DNA from: an uncultured Lachnospiraceae bacterium
GTDB lineage: Bacteria > Bacillota > Clostridia > Lachnospirales > Lachnospiraceae
Length of the DNA: 64,000 nt
NCBI GenBank assembly: GCA_946554445.1
Contig: CAMNSD010000009.1
Coordinates: 62,001 to 126,000, forward strand
Direction: 5' to 3'
The notes under the pieces are model-generated. The model had not been told where the DNA came from and did no database searches. It saw nothing but the letters and a program-made list of their open reading frames with translations. Shown in pieces: positions 34,605-42,360 of this stretch (the stretch's first letter is position 1; every line of letters begins with the position of its first letter). Position numbers and translations under genes: made by a program.

Positions 34605-35579
34605 CTATGCCTGCCCGCACATAATCTCTTTCACCATCTTACTGAAAAGATCCTTATCTGCGCTGAGCGCTACTTTTACATTTTCTTCTTTGTCTTTATA
34701 ACGCTTGTCGATATCGCATATGCTCATACCGTCCGAAGCGCCGCCTGCAATATCAATATCCACATAAGTACTGGTCAAGTCTTGCAGGACATCAGGATCA
34801 ATCACGGCACAGACCGCCAGTGCATCATGAATCGGTACTGTATTGATATCCTCCATGGGCTGCCAGATCTTGTATCCCGCCTGTCTGTGTCGGATAAAGC
34901 TTGCCGTAGCCTTTCCTGCAGCGCCTCCATCTTTTTCCAGTTCATCTGCATCATCAAGAGATAACACAGCCTTATGGGTTGCATCCAGAGGTACGATGGT
35001 AATATCACAGCCGCTGTCTATCACAATCTTCGCTGCTTCCGGATCCACCCAGAAGTTAAACTCCGCAGAAGGTGTGATATTTACCTCCCTGTAACCGCCG
35101 CCCATGATCATGATCGACTGAATCTTATCTGCAATCCTGGGTTCTATCCTGAGCGCCATAGCAATGTTGGTGAGCGGTCCAACCGGAATCAGGATAATAT
35201 CTCCTTCTGATTTCATCAGGGTATCAATCAGCCAGAACACGGCATGTTCTTCCTGGGGTTTGATCGTTGCAGGCGGAAGTTCCACATAGTCACCGTGAAT
35301 ATTATTCTTATCCATGGATCCTGTGGCCGGTATCCCATCTCTGCGCCCCGGTGTCAATGTAGAAACCAACGGCAGGCTGCATCCCTTATAGACCGGTATT
35401 TTATCTGCCAGTCCCAGATACTCCACTACTCTGAGTGTGTTTTCCGTTGTAAATTCAATGCCCCTGTTACCATTCACGGAACACACGCCAAGTAAATCTA
35501 AATCCTTTGATAAAGCTGCCAACATAATGGCCACTGCGTCATCTGTTCCTGTATCCACATCTAAAATCACTTTCTGCAT
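34605..35579 (-). CDS. Nucleoside hydrolase (IunH family), distal copy
   Basis: Cleaves the N-glycosidic bond of ribonucleosides to base and ribose. 324 residues. Calcium-binding cluster DVDTGTDDAVAI (D7, D9, D13, D14), the substrate loop GPLTNIAMALRIEPRI and the C-terminal IHDALAV motif are intact. It closes the seven-gene operon. About two-thirds identical to the promoter-proximal copy at 40261-41220, with a stretch of about 30 residues (EFNFWVDPEAAKIVIDSGCD...) fully conserved. Different base or sugar preference of the two copies is possible. Confidence 0.95.
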   Translation of the reverse strand: MQKVILDVDTGTDDAVAIMLAALSKDLDLLGVCSVNGNRGIEFTTENTLRVVEYLGLADKIPVYKGCSLPLVSTLTPGRRDGIPATGSMDKNNIHGDYVELPPATIKPQEEHAVFWLIDTLMKSEGDIILIPVGPLTNIAMALRIEPRIADKIQSIMIMGGGYREVNITPSAEFNFWVDPEAAKIVIDSGCDITIVPLDATHKAVLSLDDADELEKDGGAAGKATASFIRHRQAGYKIWQPMEDINTVPIHDALAVCAVIDPDVLQDLTSTYVDIDIAGGASDGMSICDIDKRYKDKEENVKVALSADKDLFSKMVKEIMCGQA

Positions 35580-35614
35580 AACTTATTACCCTCCATTTTC
35601 TGATATTAAGTATT

Positions 35615-36523
35615 TTAGTTTCTCACTTTCCGTTCTTTCTTTTTGCTCTGTCTGCTGTTGATATACAATGCCGCCAACACTGCAAGGTAGGGCAGCATAT
35701 CTGTAATCTGGTTGGGAATATTCACCTGCTGCAGTGTCAGCCCCAGCCCTTCCGTAATACCAAAGATGATACAGATGGCAAACACTTTTACTGGATTACC
35801 CAGGGATAAGATGATAATAGCAAGGCTGATCCATCCTCTTCCGTTTGACATGTTCTCCGTAAACATCCGCATGATACCCAGAGACAGGAAGGTTCCTCCT
35901 ACACCGCACAGGGCGCCGCATATCATGATTGAAATGAATTTCAGCTTTTCCGCCTTGATGCCCACTGAATCGATCACCTTGGCATCATAGCCGCAGGCAC
36001 GAAGCCGCAGGCCAAAGGGTGTCTTATAAATGATCACATATACCAACGGTACGATGATAAAAAAGGTAAGATAGAGTGGGAATGCATGACCGTTGATAAT
36101 CGATCCGATCACCGGAATATCTTTGACAATCGGAATATTCCATTTTGGTAAGGCAACAATTCTGGGATCCATCAGAGATCCTTTTACATCGAAAAGCTGT
36201 CTCAGATAATATGTGGTGGCGCCTGCCACAAAGGTATTGATCGCGATACCTGTGATAAATTCTCCCGTCTTCATCTTTAACACAAAGAAGGCAAAGAGCA
36301 AAGATACCGCCAGGCTCCCGGCAACACCGAACAATAGCCCAATCCACCAAGATTCAAACAGATAGGAACCCACGACTGATGTAAAGGCACTGGTCAACAA
36401 CATTCCTTCCATCGAAATATTGAAAATATTCGCATGCCATGTAAAAAGCCCTCCCAAAGCTGCCAGAAGAATCGGTATGGAAGCCGGCAACGCTGATTTT
36501 AAGATTTCTATGATCAGATTCAT
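35615..36523 (-). CDS. Nucleoside ABC transporter permease (NupQ/YufQ-like)
   Basis: 302 residues from ATG at 36523, which has GGAGG upstream and overlaps the stop of the previous gene (ATGA). Eight to ten membrane segments with LKSALPASIPILLAALGGLFTWHANIFNISMEGMLL, the BPD_transp_2 signature of the BMP-linked nucleoside/simple-sugar permeases. Works with the permease encoded just upstream, the ATPase and the BMP lipoprotein. Confidence 0.93.
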   Translation of the reverse strand: MNLIIEILKSALPASIPILLAALGGLFTWHANIFNISMEGMLLTSAFTSVVGSYLFESWWIGLLFGVAGSLAVSLLFAFFVLKMKTGEFITGIAINTFVAGATTYYLRQLFDVKGSLMDPRIVALPKWNIPIVKDIPVIGSIINGHAFPLYLTFFIIVPLVYVIIYKTPFGLRLRACGYDAKVIDSVGIKAEKLKFISIMICGALCGVGGTFLSLGIMRMFTENMSNGRGWISLAIIILSLGNPVKVFAICIIFGITEGLGLTLQQVNIPNQITDMLPYLAVLAALYINSRQSKKKERKVRN

Positions 36524-37572
36524 TTCTCCACCTCCAGACTCTTTGTTTTCTTCCATGCAATCAACTTGTCAATAAAAATTCCTGAGTAAGAGCGGAACGC
36601 CACCACCGAGAGCACCGTAATTGCAATCAACATGGTCGTAAACTCTGACGGCACTCCTGTATCCAGCTGCATCCCTGTAGCCCCCGACTGCAGAATGGCG
36701 AACAGGATCGCATAGACAAATACACCGCCAATATTGTTTCCGGCTACGATGGAAAGCATCAGGCCGTCATTTGCAAAATTTTCTCCGAGCCCGCTGATTA
36801 CCCTGTGCTGCTGTGTAGCGCCAACGATCATCATGGTTCCCAGAAGTCCTGCCAGGGCACCGCTTAAGAGCATGGCCCGGAAGAAATTCTTATTCGTATC
36901 ACAGCCGCCTACTCTGGCAAAAAGACTGTTATATCCCATGACGCGGAACTCATATCCCATCCGGCTTTTCCTGACAAAATATACCGCTGCAATATACACT
37001 GCGATCATCAGGAAGACCACGGAGTCAATCAGTCCAATGGCTGGCAGAATGCCGTTTTCAGAAACCACCCTGCTGGCTGGCCACTGGGATCCCGGATCTT
37101 TTAACGGGGTAGAAATCAAGTACCTTACAAAATAGTCTGCTATGAAATTAAGCATCAGCGTTATGATGAACTCATTCATGCCAAACAGCTTCTTGCCTGC
37201 TGCCGCAATTGCCGCCCACAGTGCCCCTGCTGCCACGCCGCCGATGATCATTAATGGTATCAGCACAGTAGATGGAAGGTTTACATAAATTCCAATTAAT
37301 GTGGATGTCATGGCTCCCATCAGAAGCTGTCCAAACTGTCCGAGATTGGATGCCCCGGCCCCCAATGCCATGGCGGCTGAGGCGCCTGCGATCAGCAAAA
37401 ATACAAACCGGTTAATGGTATTTGCCCTGCCGATTGCAGTAGACAGGCTGTACTTCAAGATGCTGGCATAACTTTCCATCGATGAGTATCCCTGGCTGAA
37501 CAGCATGATCATTCCGATCACAATCGCTGTCACGATCGCCAGTGCTACTGTCACTTCTTTTCTAATCTTCAC
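36520..37572 (-). CDS. Nucleoside ABC transporter permease (NupP/YufP-like)
   Basis: About 350 residues. GTG at 37572 (MKIRKEVTVALAIV) has GGGAGG upstream; an earlier GTG at 37590 lies in the ribosome site. Overlaps the ATPase gene by 11 bases. Nine to ten membrane segments; the repeated TIGRANTINRFVFLLIAGASAAMALGAGASNLGQFGQLLMGA motif region is typical of the larger BMP-linked permease. Confidence 0.93.
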   Translation of the reverse strand: MKIRKEVTVALAIVTAIVIGMIMLFSQGYSSMESYASILKYSLSTAIGRANTINRFVFLLIAGASAAMALGAGASNLGQFGQLLMGAMTSTLIGIYVNLPSTVLIPLMIIGGVAAGALWAAIAAAGKKLFGMNEFIITLMLNFIADYFVRYLISTPLKDPGSQWPASRVVSENGILPAIGLIDSVVFLMIAVYIAAVYFVRKSRMGYEFRVMGYNSLFARVGGCDTNKNFFRAMLLSGALAGLLGTMMIVGATQQHRVISGLGENFANDGLMLSIVAGNNIGGVFVYAILFAILQSGATGMQLDTGVPSEFTTMLIAITVLSVVAFRSYSGIFIDKLIAWKKTKSLEVEK

Positions 37573-39100
37573 CCTTCTCACCTCCCGCACCTAACATATA
37601 AGCACCTACTTCTTCCTTTGTGGTGTCCTCTATGTTTTTCTCCATCACAATTTTTCCATTGTACATAACGATAATCCTGTCAGACAGATTGAACAATTCA
37701 TCCAGATCTGCCGAAGCCAAAAGAACAGCTTCCCCGTTATCTCTCTTTTCCACAATCCTTCTGTGAATGTATTCTATGGATCCCACATCCAATCCTCTCA
37801 CGGGCTGATCTACCACCAGGATTCTGCTGTCCAGTTCGAATTCTCTTCCCACGATCACTTTCTGCTGATTCCCACCGGACAAAGATCCAATATTCATGTC
37901 TGCCCCCTGACAGCTTACCTGATATCCCTCTATCACCCTGTTAGCCATCTCTCTGCATTGTTTGCCTTTCAGGATGCCCCACTTATTACTGATCGCATCA
38001 TTCACATAATGGTGTGTCATGATTGCATTCATCAGGATGCTCTCTTCCTGGGAACTGCCGCTCCTCTTTCTGTCCTGGGGCACATAGGCGATCAGTCTTC
38101 TCCGTTCCTTTACCGACAATCCTGAAATATCCTGGCTGTCAATGTAAATACTGCCCTCCGCACTGGCCAGTCCCATGATCGCCTGCACCAGTTCATACTG
38201 CCCGTTGCCTTCCACACCGGCAACACCAAGAATCTCTCCGCTGTGTATCTCAAAGGAAACCTGGTCTAAATCCTTCTTATGGCTCACATTGACATTCTGC
38301 ATCGTCAGATTGTCCGCCTTCAGGATGACCTCTCCCGGCACGGCAGGTTTCTTATCCACTGTCATCATGACAGAACGCCCCACCATGGCATTGGCCAGAT
38401 CCGCTTTGGTCAGATTCTCATTATCCTTTGTCCATATATGCTGCCCCTGTCTCATGACCGTAATCCTGTCGGAAATCTCCAGCACCTCATTGAGTTTATG
38501 ACTGATAAAGATAATGGTCTTGCCCTGGCTCTTAATCCGCCGCAGCAATACAAACAATTCATCTGTCTCCTGAGGTGCCAGAACGGCTGTAGGTTCGTCC
38601 AGGATCAATGTATTGACATCCCGGAACAACAGCTTGACAATTTCCACTTTCTGCTGGGCAGCGATGGAAATATCTTTAATCTTTGCATCCAGAGGAATAT
38701 CAAACTTGAAATCCTGCATGATCTTCTCCAGTTTCACTCTGGATGCATTCAGATTCAAAAGTCCTTTCTTGACCGGCTCGTCTCCCAGCACGATATTTTC
38801 AATTACGGTATACTCACTGATCAGCATAAATTCCTGATGGACCATGCCGATCCCCATTTTCACCGCTTCCTGGGGAGTTGAAATATTTACTTTATCCCCT
38901 TCCATAAAAATCCCGCCCTCATTGGCTTTCTCCAATCCGAAAAGAACTTTCATCAGTGTTGATTTGCCAGCGCCATTCTCCCCTATGATCGAATGAATTT
39001 CTCCTGCATCTATCTCCACCGACACCTTATTGAGAGCAATTTTATCCGGCGGATAGACTTTCACGATGTCTTTCATCTGAATATAAGTCTTCTGATCCAT
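37562..39100 (-). CDS. Nucleoside ABC transporter ATPase, duplicated (NupO/YufO-like)
   Basis: 512 residues with two ABC domains in tandem, as in sugar/nucleoside importers of the RbsA/YufO group. First domain: Walker A GENGAGKST, degenerate signature (DISIAAQQKVEIVKLL) and Walker B LILDEPTAVL. Second domain: Walker A-like GVEGNGQYEL (no GKS/T), signature LSGGNQQKVIVGRE and Walker B LVVDQPVRGLD. Thus one canonical and one degenerate ATP site are assembled, the normal state for this family. GGGAGG before ATG. Confidence 0.95.
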   Translation of the reverse strand: MDQKTYIQMKDIVKVYPPDKIALNKVSVEIDAGEIHSIIGENGAGKSTLMKVLFGLEKANEGGIFMEGDKVNISTPQEAVKMGIGMVHQEFMLISEYTVIENIVLGDEPVKKGLLNLNASRVKLEKIMQDFKFDIPLDAKIKDISIAAQQKVEIVKLLFRDVNTLILDEPTAVLAPQETDELFVLLRRIKSQGKTIIFISHKLNEVLEISDRITVMRQGQHIWTKDNENLTKADLANAMVGRSVMMTVDKKPAVPGEVILKADNLTMQNVNVSHKKDLDQVSFEIHSGEILGVAGVEGNGQYELVQAIMGLASAEGSIYIDSQDISGLSVKERRRLIAYVPQDRKRSGSSQEESILMNAIMTHHYVNDAISNKWGILKGKQCREMANRVIEGYQVSCQGADMNIGSLSGGNQQKVIVGREFELDSRILVVDQPVRGLDVGSIEYIHRRIVEKRDNGEAVLLASADLDELFNLSDRIIVMYNGKIVMEKNIEDTTKEEVGAYMLGAGGEKGED

Positions 39101-39127
39101 TTCAACCCTCCCTTTGCAGTGTATACG

Positions 39128-40243
39128 TTATTCTGTATATCTTTCTATTGCAATTTCTCCTGCCGCGATCTTATCCGTAATCTCATTGATCTGGCTGATC
39201 ATCTCCGGTGTCATAATATCCTCGGAAAACTCGTCAATGGCAAGATATACGCCGCTGGGGCCTGCTCCCTTGGAATAAACCACATTGTTTTCATAAGTGC
39301 CATCCACGATCAGCTTGAAGGTATCATATACCGCACCGTCTAAGTCCTTGACCATGGAAGATACAACATGTCCCGGATATACGCCATTCTGATTGGAGTC
39401 CACGCCGATCGCATACTTATTCTCTTCATTGGCTGCTTCCAAAACACCGTGTCCTGTTCTGCCTGCCGCCTGGAAAATAATGTCCGCGCCCTGTGCATAC
39501 AACTGGTTCGCCGCAGTTTTTCCTTTTACAGGATCAAAGAAATCGCCCACGTAAGTCTGCAGGATTTCAATTTCCGGATCAATGTATTTTACGCCCTGTT
39601 CAAAGCCCTTATAGAAGCCCCTGATAACTGTGATATCCTGACCGCCTACAAAGCCCACAATCTTCTCTTCATTGGCATATTCCAGATCACTCTCCGTCAC
39701 CAATGCGGCACACACACCTGCCAGGAACGCTCCCTCTTCATTGATAAACGTATAGCTGCTGATGGTCTTCTGTGTATTTTCCAGAACAAAGTCCAGACAG
39801 ACAATGGTGGTATCAGGATACTTATCCGCATACTGCACATACAATTCCTCAAATCCATAAGGCTCTGCAAATACCACATCGGGCTGCCACTGGAAACATG
39901 CTTCCAGAGACTCTGCATATTTAGATGCATCATTGTTGTTCTCAATCACAGTAGTCTTCGCTCCAAAATCTGCCTCAATTCTTTCCAGGCCGCGTCCCAC
40001 CGAGTCACAGAATCCATTGTCTCCCATAGCGCCCGGTGTTACATAGACTACCTTCATGCCTTCTCCGCTTTTACCAGACTCACTCTTTGTGTTGTCGGCT
40101 TCCCCCTGAGAACTGTCTGCTTCACTCTTAGGTGTGTCTGCTCCTGTGTTTGATGCAGTGCCGCCCGTATTCTGGTTGGTCCCGCATGCACCAAGCAACA
40201 ATGCCCCCGCCAATAAAATTGCTACAATACCCTTCTTTTTCAT
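39128..40243 (-). CDS. BMP-family nucleoside-binding lipoprotein (NupN-like)
   Basis: 371 residues. Lipobox LLLGACG (Cys20), a Ser/Glu/Asp linker rich in 'SEADSSQGEADNTKSES', then the BMP domain (KVVYVTPGAMGDNGFCDSVGRGLERIEADFG ... VGFVGGQDITVIRGFYKGFEQGVKYIDPEIEI ... QAAGRTGHGVLEAANEENKYAIGVDSNQ), which binds purine nucleosides in PnrA/BmpA/NupN. Supplies ligand to the two permeases. GGAGG precedes ATG. Confidence 0.95.
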   Translation of the reverse strand: MKKKGIVAILLAGALLLGACGTNQNTGGTASNTGADTPKSEADSSQGEADNTKSESGKSGEGMKVVYVTPGAMGDNGFCDSVGRGLERIEADFGAKTTVIENNNDASKYAESLEACFQWQPDVVFAEPYGFEELYVQYADKYPDTTIVCLDFVLENTQKTISSYTFINEEGAFLAGVCAALVTESDLEYANEEKIVGFVGGQDITVIRGFYKGFEQGVKYIDPEIEILQTYVGDFFDPVKGKTAANQLYAQGADIIFQAAGRTGHGVLEAANEENKYAIGVDSNQNGVYPGHVVSSMVKDLDGAVYDTFKLIVDGTYENNVVYSKGAGPSGVYLAIDEFSEDIMTPEMISQINEITDKIAAGEIAIERYTE

Positions 40244-40260
40244 AAGTGCACCTCCGTTTT

Positions 40261-41220
40261 TTATAAAATGTTGAGTAACATATCTGTAAAGAGCTCCCTG
40301 TCTGCGCCAAGAGCTACTTTTACATTCTCTTTCCTGTCTTTATATCTGCGGTCCACATCAAAAATACTCATGCCATCCGCCGCCCCGCCGGAAATATCAA
40401 TATCCGCATAAACCTCCACCACATCCCTTAACACGTCGGGATTGGCCGCCGCACACACAGCCAGGGCATCGTGAATCGGTACTGTATTGATATCTCCCAT
40501 GGGCTGCCAATGCTTATAACCATTGTGCCTGTGTCTGATGATCTGGGCTGTCAGCAGCGCTGCCTTGGATCCCTTCTGTTCCAGTTTATCCGCTGTCTCA
40601 ACAGAAAACGCTGCCGCATGGGTAGCATCCAAAGGTACGATGGTGATATCACAGCCGCTGTCTATCACGATCTTTGCCGCTTCCGGATCCACCCAGAAGT
40701 TAAACTCCGCTGAAGGTGTGATATTGACCTCTCTGTAACCGCCGCCCATGATGATAATGCGTTTTATCTTTTCTGTAATGCGCGGCTCGATCCGCATGGC
40801 CATCGCTATATTGGTCAGCGGCCCCACGGGAATCAGAGTAATATCTCCTTCTGACTTCATCAGCGTATCTACCAGCCAGAATACCGCATGTTCCCTCTGC
40901 TCCTTAATCCCGGCCGGCTCCAGATCCAGATAATCTGCATGCACATTATCCTGCGGATCTTCCGGGCCTTTATAAGGAATATTATCCCTGCGCCCATCGG
41001 CCAGTGTAGAAACCATCGGCAGAGAACATCCTCGATACACCGGAACCTGGCTTCCCAGATACTGCACCACCCGCAGCGTATTCTCTGTGGTAAAATCAAT
41101 CCCTCTGTTACCATTTACGGACATGATTCCCAGCACTTCCATCTGCTCACAACAAAGTGCCGTCATGATCGCAACCGCATCATCCGTACCGGTGTCCACA
41201 TCCAAAATAATCTTTTCCAT
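40261..41220 (-). CDS. Nucleoside hydrolase (IunH family), proximal copy
   Basis: 319 residues, paralogue of the gene at 34605. DVDTGTDDAVAI at the N-terminus, GPLTNIAMAMRIEPRI in the middle, PIHDALAV near the C-terminus: all catalytic residues present. The start is 3 bases after the stop of the kinase gene and its ribosome site (GGAGG) lies in the kinase's last codons, so cleavage of the nucleoside and phosphorylation of the released ribose are translationally linked. Confidence 0.95.
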   Translation of the reverse strand: MEKIILDVDTGTDDAVAIMTALCCEQMEVLGIMSVNGNRGIDFTTENTLRVVQYLGSQVPVYRGCSLPMVSTLADGRRDNIPYKGPEDPQDNVHADYLDLEPAGIKEQREHAVFWLVDTLMKSEGDITLIPVGPLTNIAMAMRIEPRITEKIKRIIIMGGGYREVNITPSAEFNFWVDPEAAKIVIDSGCDITIVPLDATHAAAFSVETADKLEQKGSKAALLTAQIIRHRHNGYKHWQPMGDINTVPIHDALAVCAAANPDVLRDVVEVYADIDISGGAADGMSIFDVDRRYKDRKENVKVALGADRELFTDMLLNIL

Positions 41221-41223
41221 ACT

Positions 41224-42132
41224 CTACCTCCTCTTTCCTTCCTGCTCTAAAATTTTGTTTACTTCCTGCAAATCCGGAATACTGGGCGCTGCTCCGTGCC
41301 TGCTGACAGCCAGGGCCGCCGCCATACTGGCTCTTCTCAAGCACTCTTCTATCCCCCTTCCCTGCACGAGCCCTGCCAGAAAATAACCGCTGAAAGTATC
41401 TCCGGCACCGGTTGTATCTACCGACTCCACTTGATAGCTTGCCTGATACACACAGTCTTTTGCATCAAAATAGTATGCCCCGTTCTCTCCCAAAGTAAGT
41501 ATGAAAGCCGCCTGCGGAAACTTTTCTCTCAACCCTTCCATCATCTCTCCCGGCCTATCACTTTCTTTTCCGGAAAGATATTTCCCTTCCACTTCATTCA
41601 AAATGAAATAATCAATGCTTCGAAGTTCGTACGTTTCCAATGCCTGATTGACCGGGGATGGATTGATAACGATCTTCATCCCCCTCTCATGCGCCTTACG
41701 GATGGCATAATCCACATTGGGTATTTCATTTTGCAAAAGTATCATATCTTCCCTGGAGAAGTCCGCCAGCACTTCATCTATGTAAAATTCCGTTACATCA
41801 TCATTGGCCCCGCCGCAGATAATAATATTGTTCTGCCCCTCCTCATTCACCTGAATGACTGCATGACCGCTGGGCCCTGTGCTGTACCTCAGATAGTCCG
41901 TCTTCACACCATACTCCCTTAAAAGGTTAACTAACATCTCTCCATCCTGCCCGATACAGCCTGCATGATAAACATCTGCTCCTGCCTTCGCCAGGGCAAT
42001 AGACTGGTTCAGTCCTTTACCGCCGCACAGTTCCTCATATGCTACTGCCTTTATGGTCTCCTTCGGTTCTACAAAATGTTCCACCTGATAGATCCTGTCG
42101 ATATTCAAAGCTCCCAAATTTAGTATTTTCAT
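41224..42132 (-). CDS. PfkB-family kinase, ribokinase-like
   Basis: Phosphorylates a sugar, most probably ribose from the nucleoside hydrolases. ATG at 42132 (MKILNLGALNID, 302 residues) has GGGAG seven bases upstream; the frame is open to 42192. Motifs: LCGGKGLNQSIALAKAG (substrate loop), NPSPVNQALE, and DTTGAGDTFSGYFLAG with the catalytic Asp and anion hole intact. First gene of the operon. A related but divergent PfkB domain is fused to the divergently transcribed regulator. Confidence 0.93.
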   Translation of the reverse strand: MKILNLGALNIDRIYQVEHFVEPKETIKAVAYEELCGGKGLNQSIALAKAGADVYHAGCIGQDGEMLVNLLREYGVKTDYLRYSTGPSGHAVIQVNEEGQNNIIICGGANDDVTEFYIDEVLADFSREDMILLQNEIPNVDYAIRKAHERGMKIVINPSPVNQALETYELRSIDYFILNEVEGKYLSGKESDRPGEMMEGLREKFPQAAFILTLGENGAYYFDAKDCVYQASYQVESVDTTGAGDTFSGYFLAGLVQGRGIEECLRRASMAAALAVSRHGAAPSIPDLQEVNKILEQEGKRR

Positions 42133-42149
42133 CTTTCTCTCCCTGTTAG

Positions 42150-42211
42150 GAAAATATTTTCGGAAACAGTTTTCTTGTATATAAAATATCATCTTGGATT
42201 CATTCTGTCAA
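42150..42211 (-). promoter_or_regulatory. Promoter and candidate operators of the nucleoside operon
   Basis: Minus strand TTGACA (42206-42211), 17-base spacer, TATTTT (42183-42188). Just downstream are two palindromes: GGAAACAGTTTTC (42162-42174, one mismatch) and GAAAATATTTTC (42150-42161, perfect), over the transcription start and leader. They are the likely sites for the divergent LacI-PfkB regulator; assignment is inferred from position. Confidence 0.7.
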
Positions 42212-42302
42212 TCTTTTTGTGCAACTTTTATATATTTTTTTATTATGAGTTTTTTAATTCAATTTTTTCCTGTATAATATAACCATACGGTACATACACA
42301 GG

Positions 42303-42326
42303 GGGGTGCACATGCATCGGCACCCC
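42303..42326 (+). promoter_or_regulatory. Hairpin in the leader of the LacI-PfkB gene
   Basis: GGGGTGC (42303-42309) and GCACCCC (42320-42326) pair perfectly around a 10-base loop, 35 bases before the ATG. A TATAAT box lies upstream near 42274-42279 without a clear -35. The stem may influence translation or stability; no known RNA class fits. Confidence 0.4.
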
Positions 42327-42360
42327 TGCAACACACTTTTACCAGCAGAAAGGGAATCTT

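Noticed and set aside
39368-40153. 261-codon plus-strand frame
   Set aside because: Antisense to the BMP lipoprotein gene, whose domains are unambiguous.
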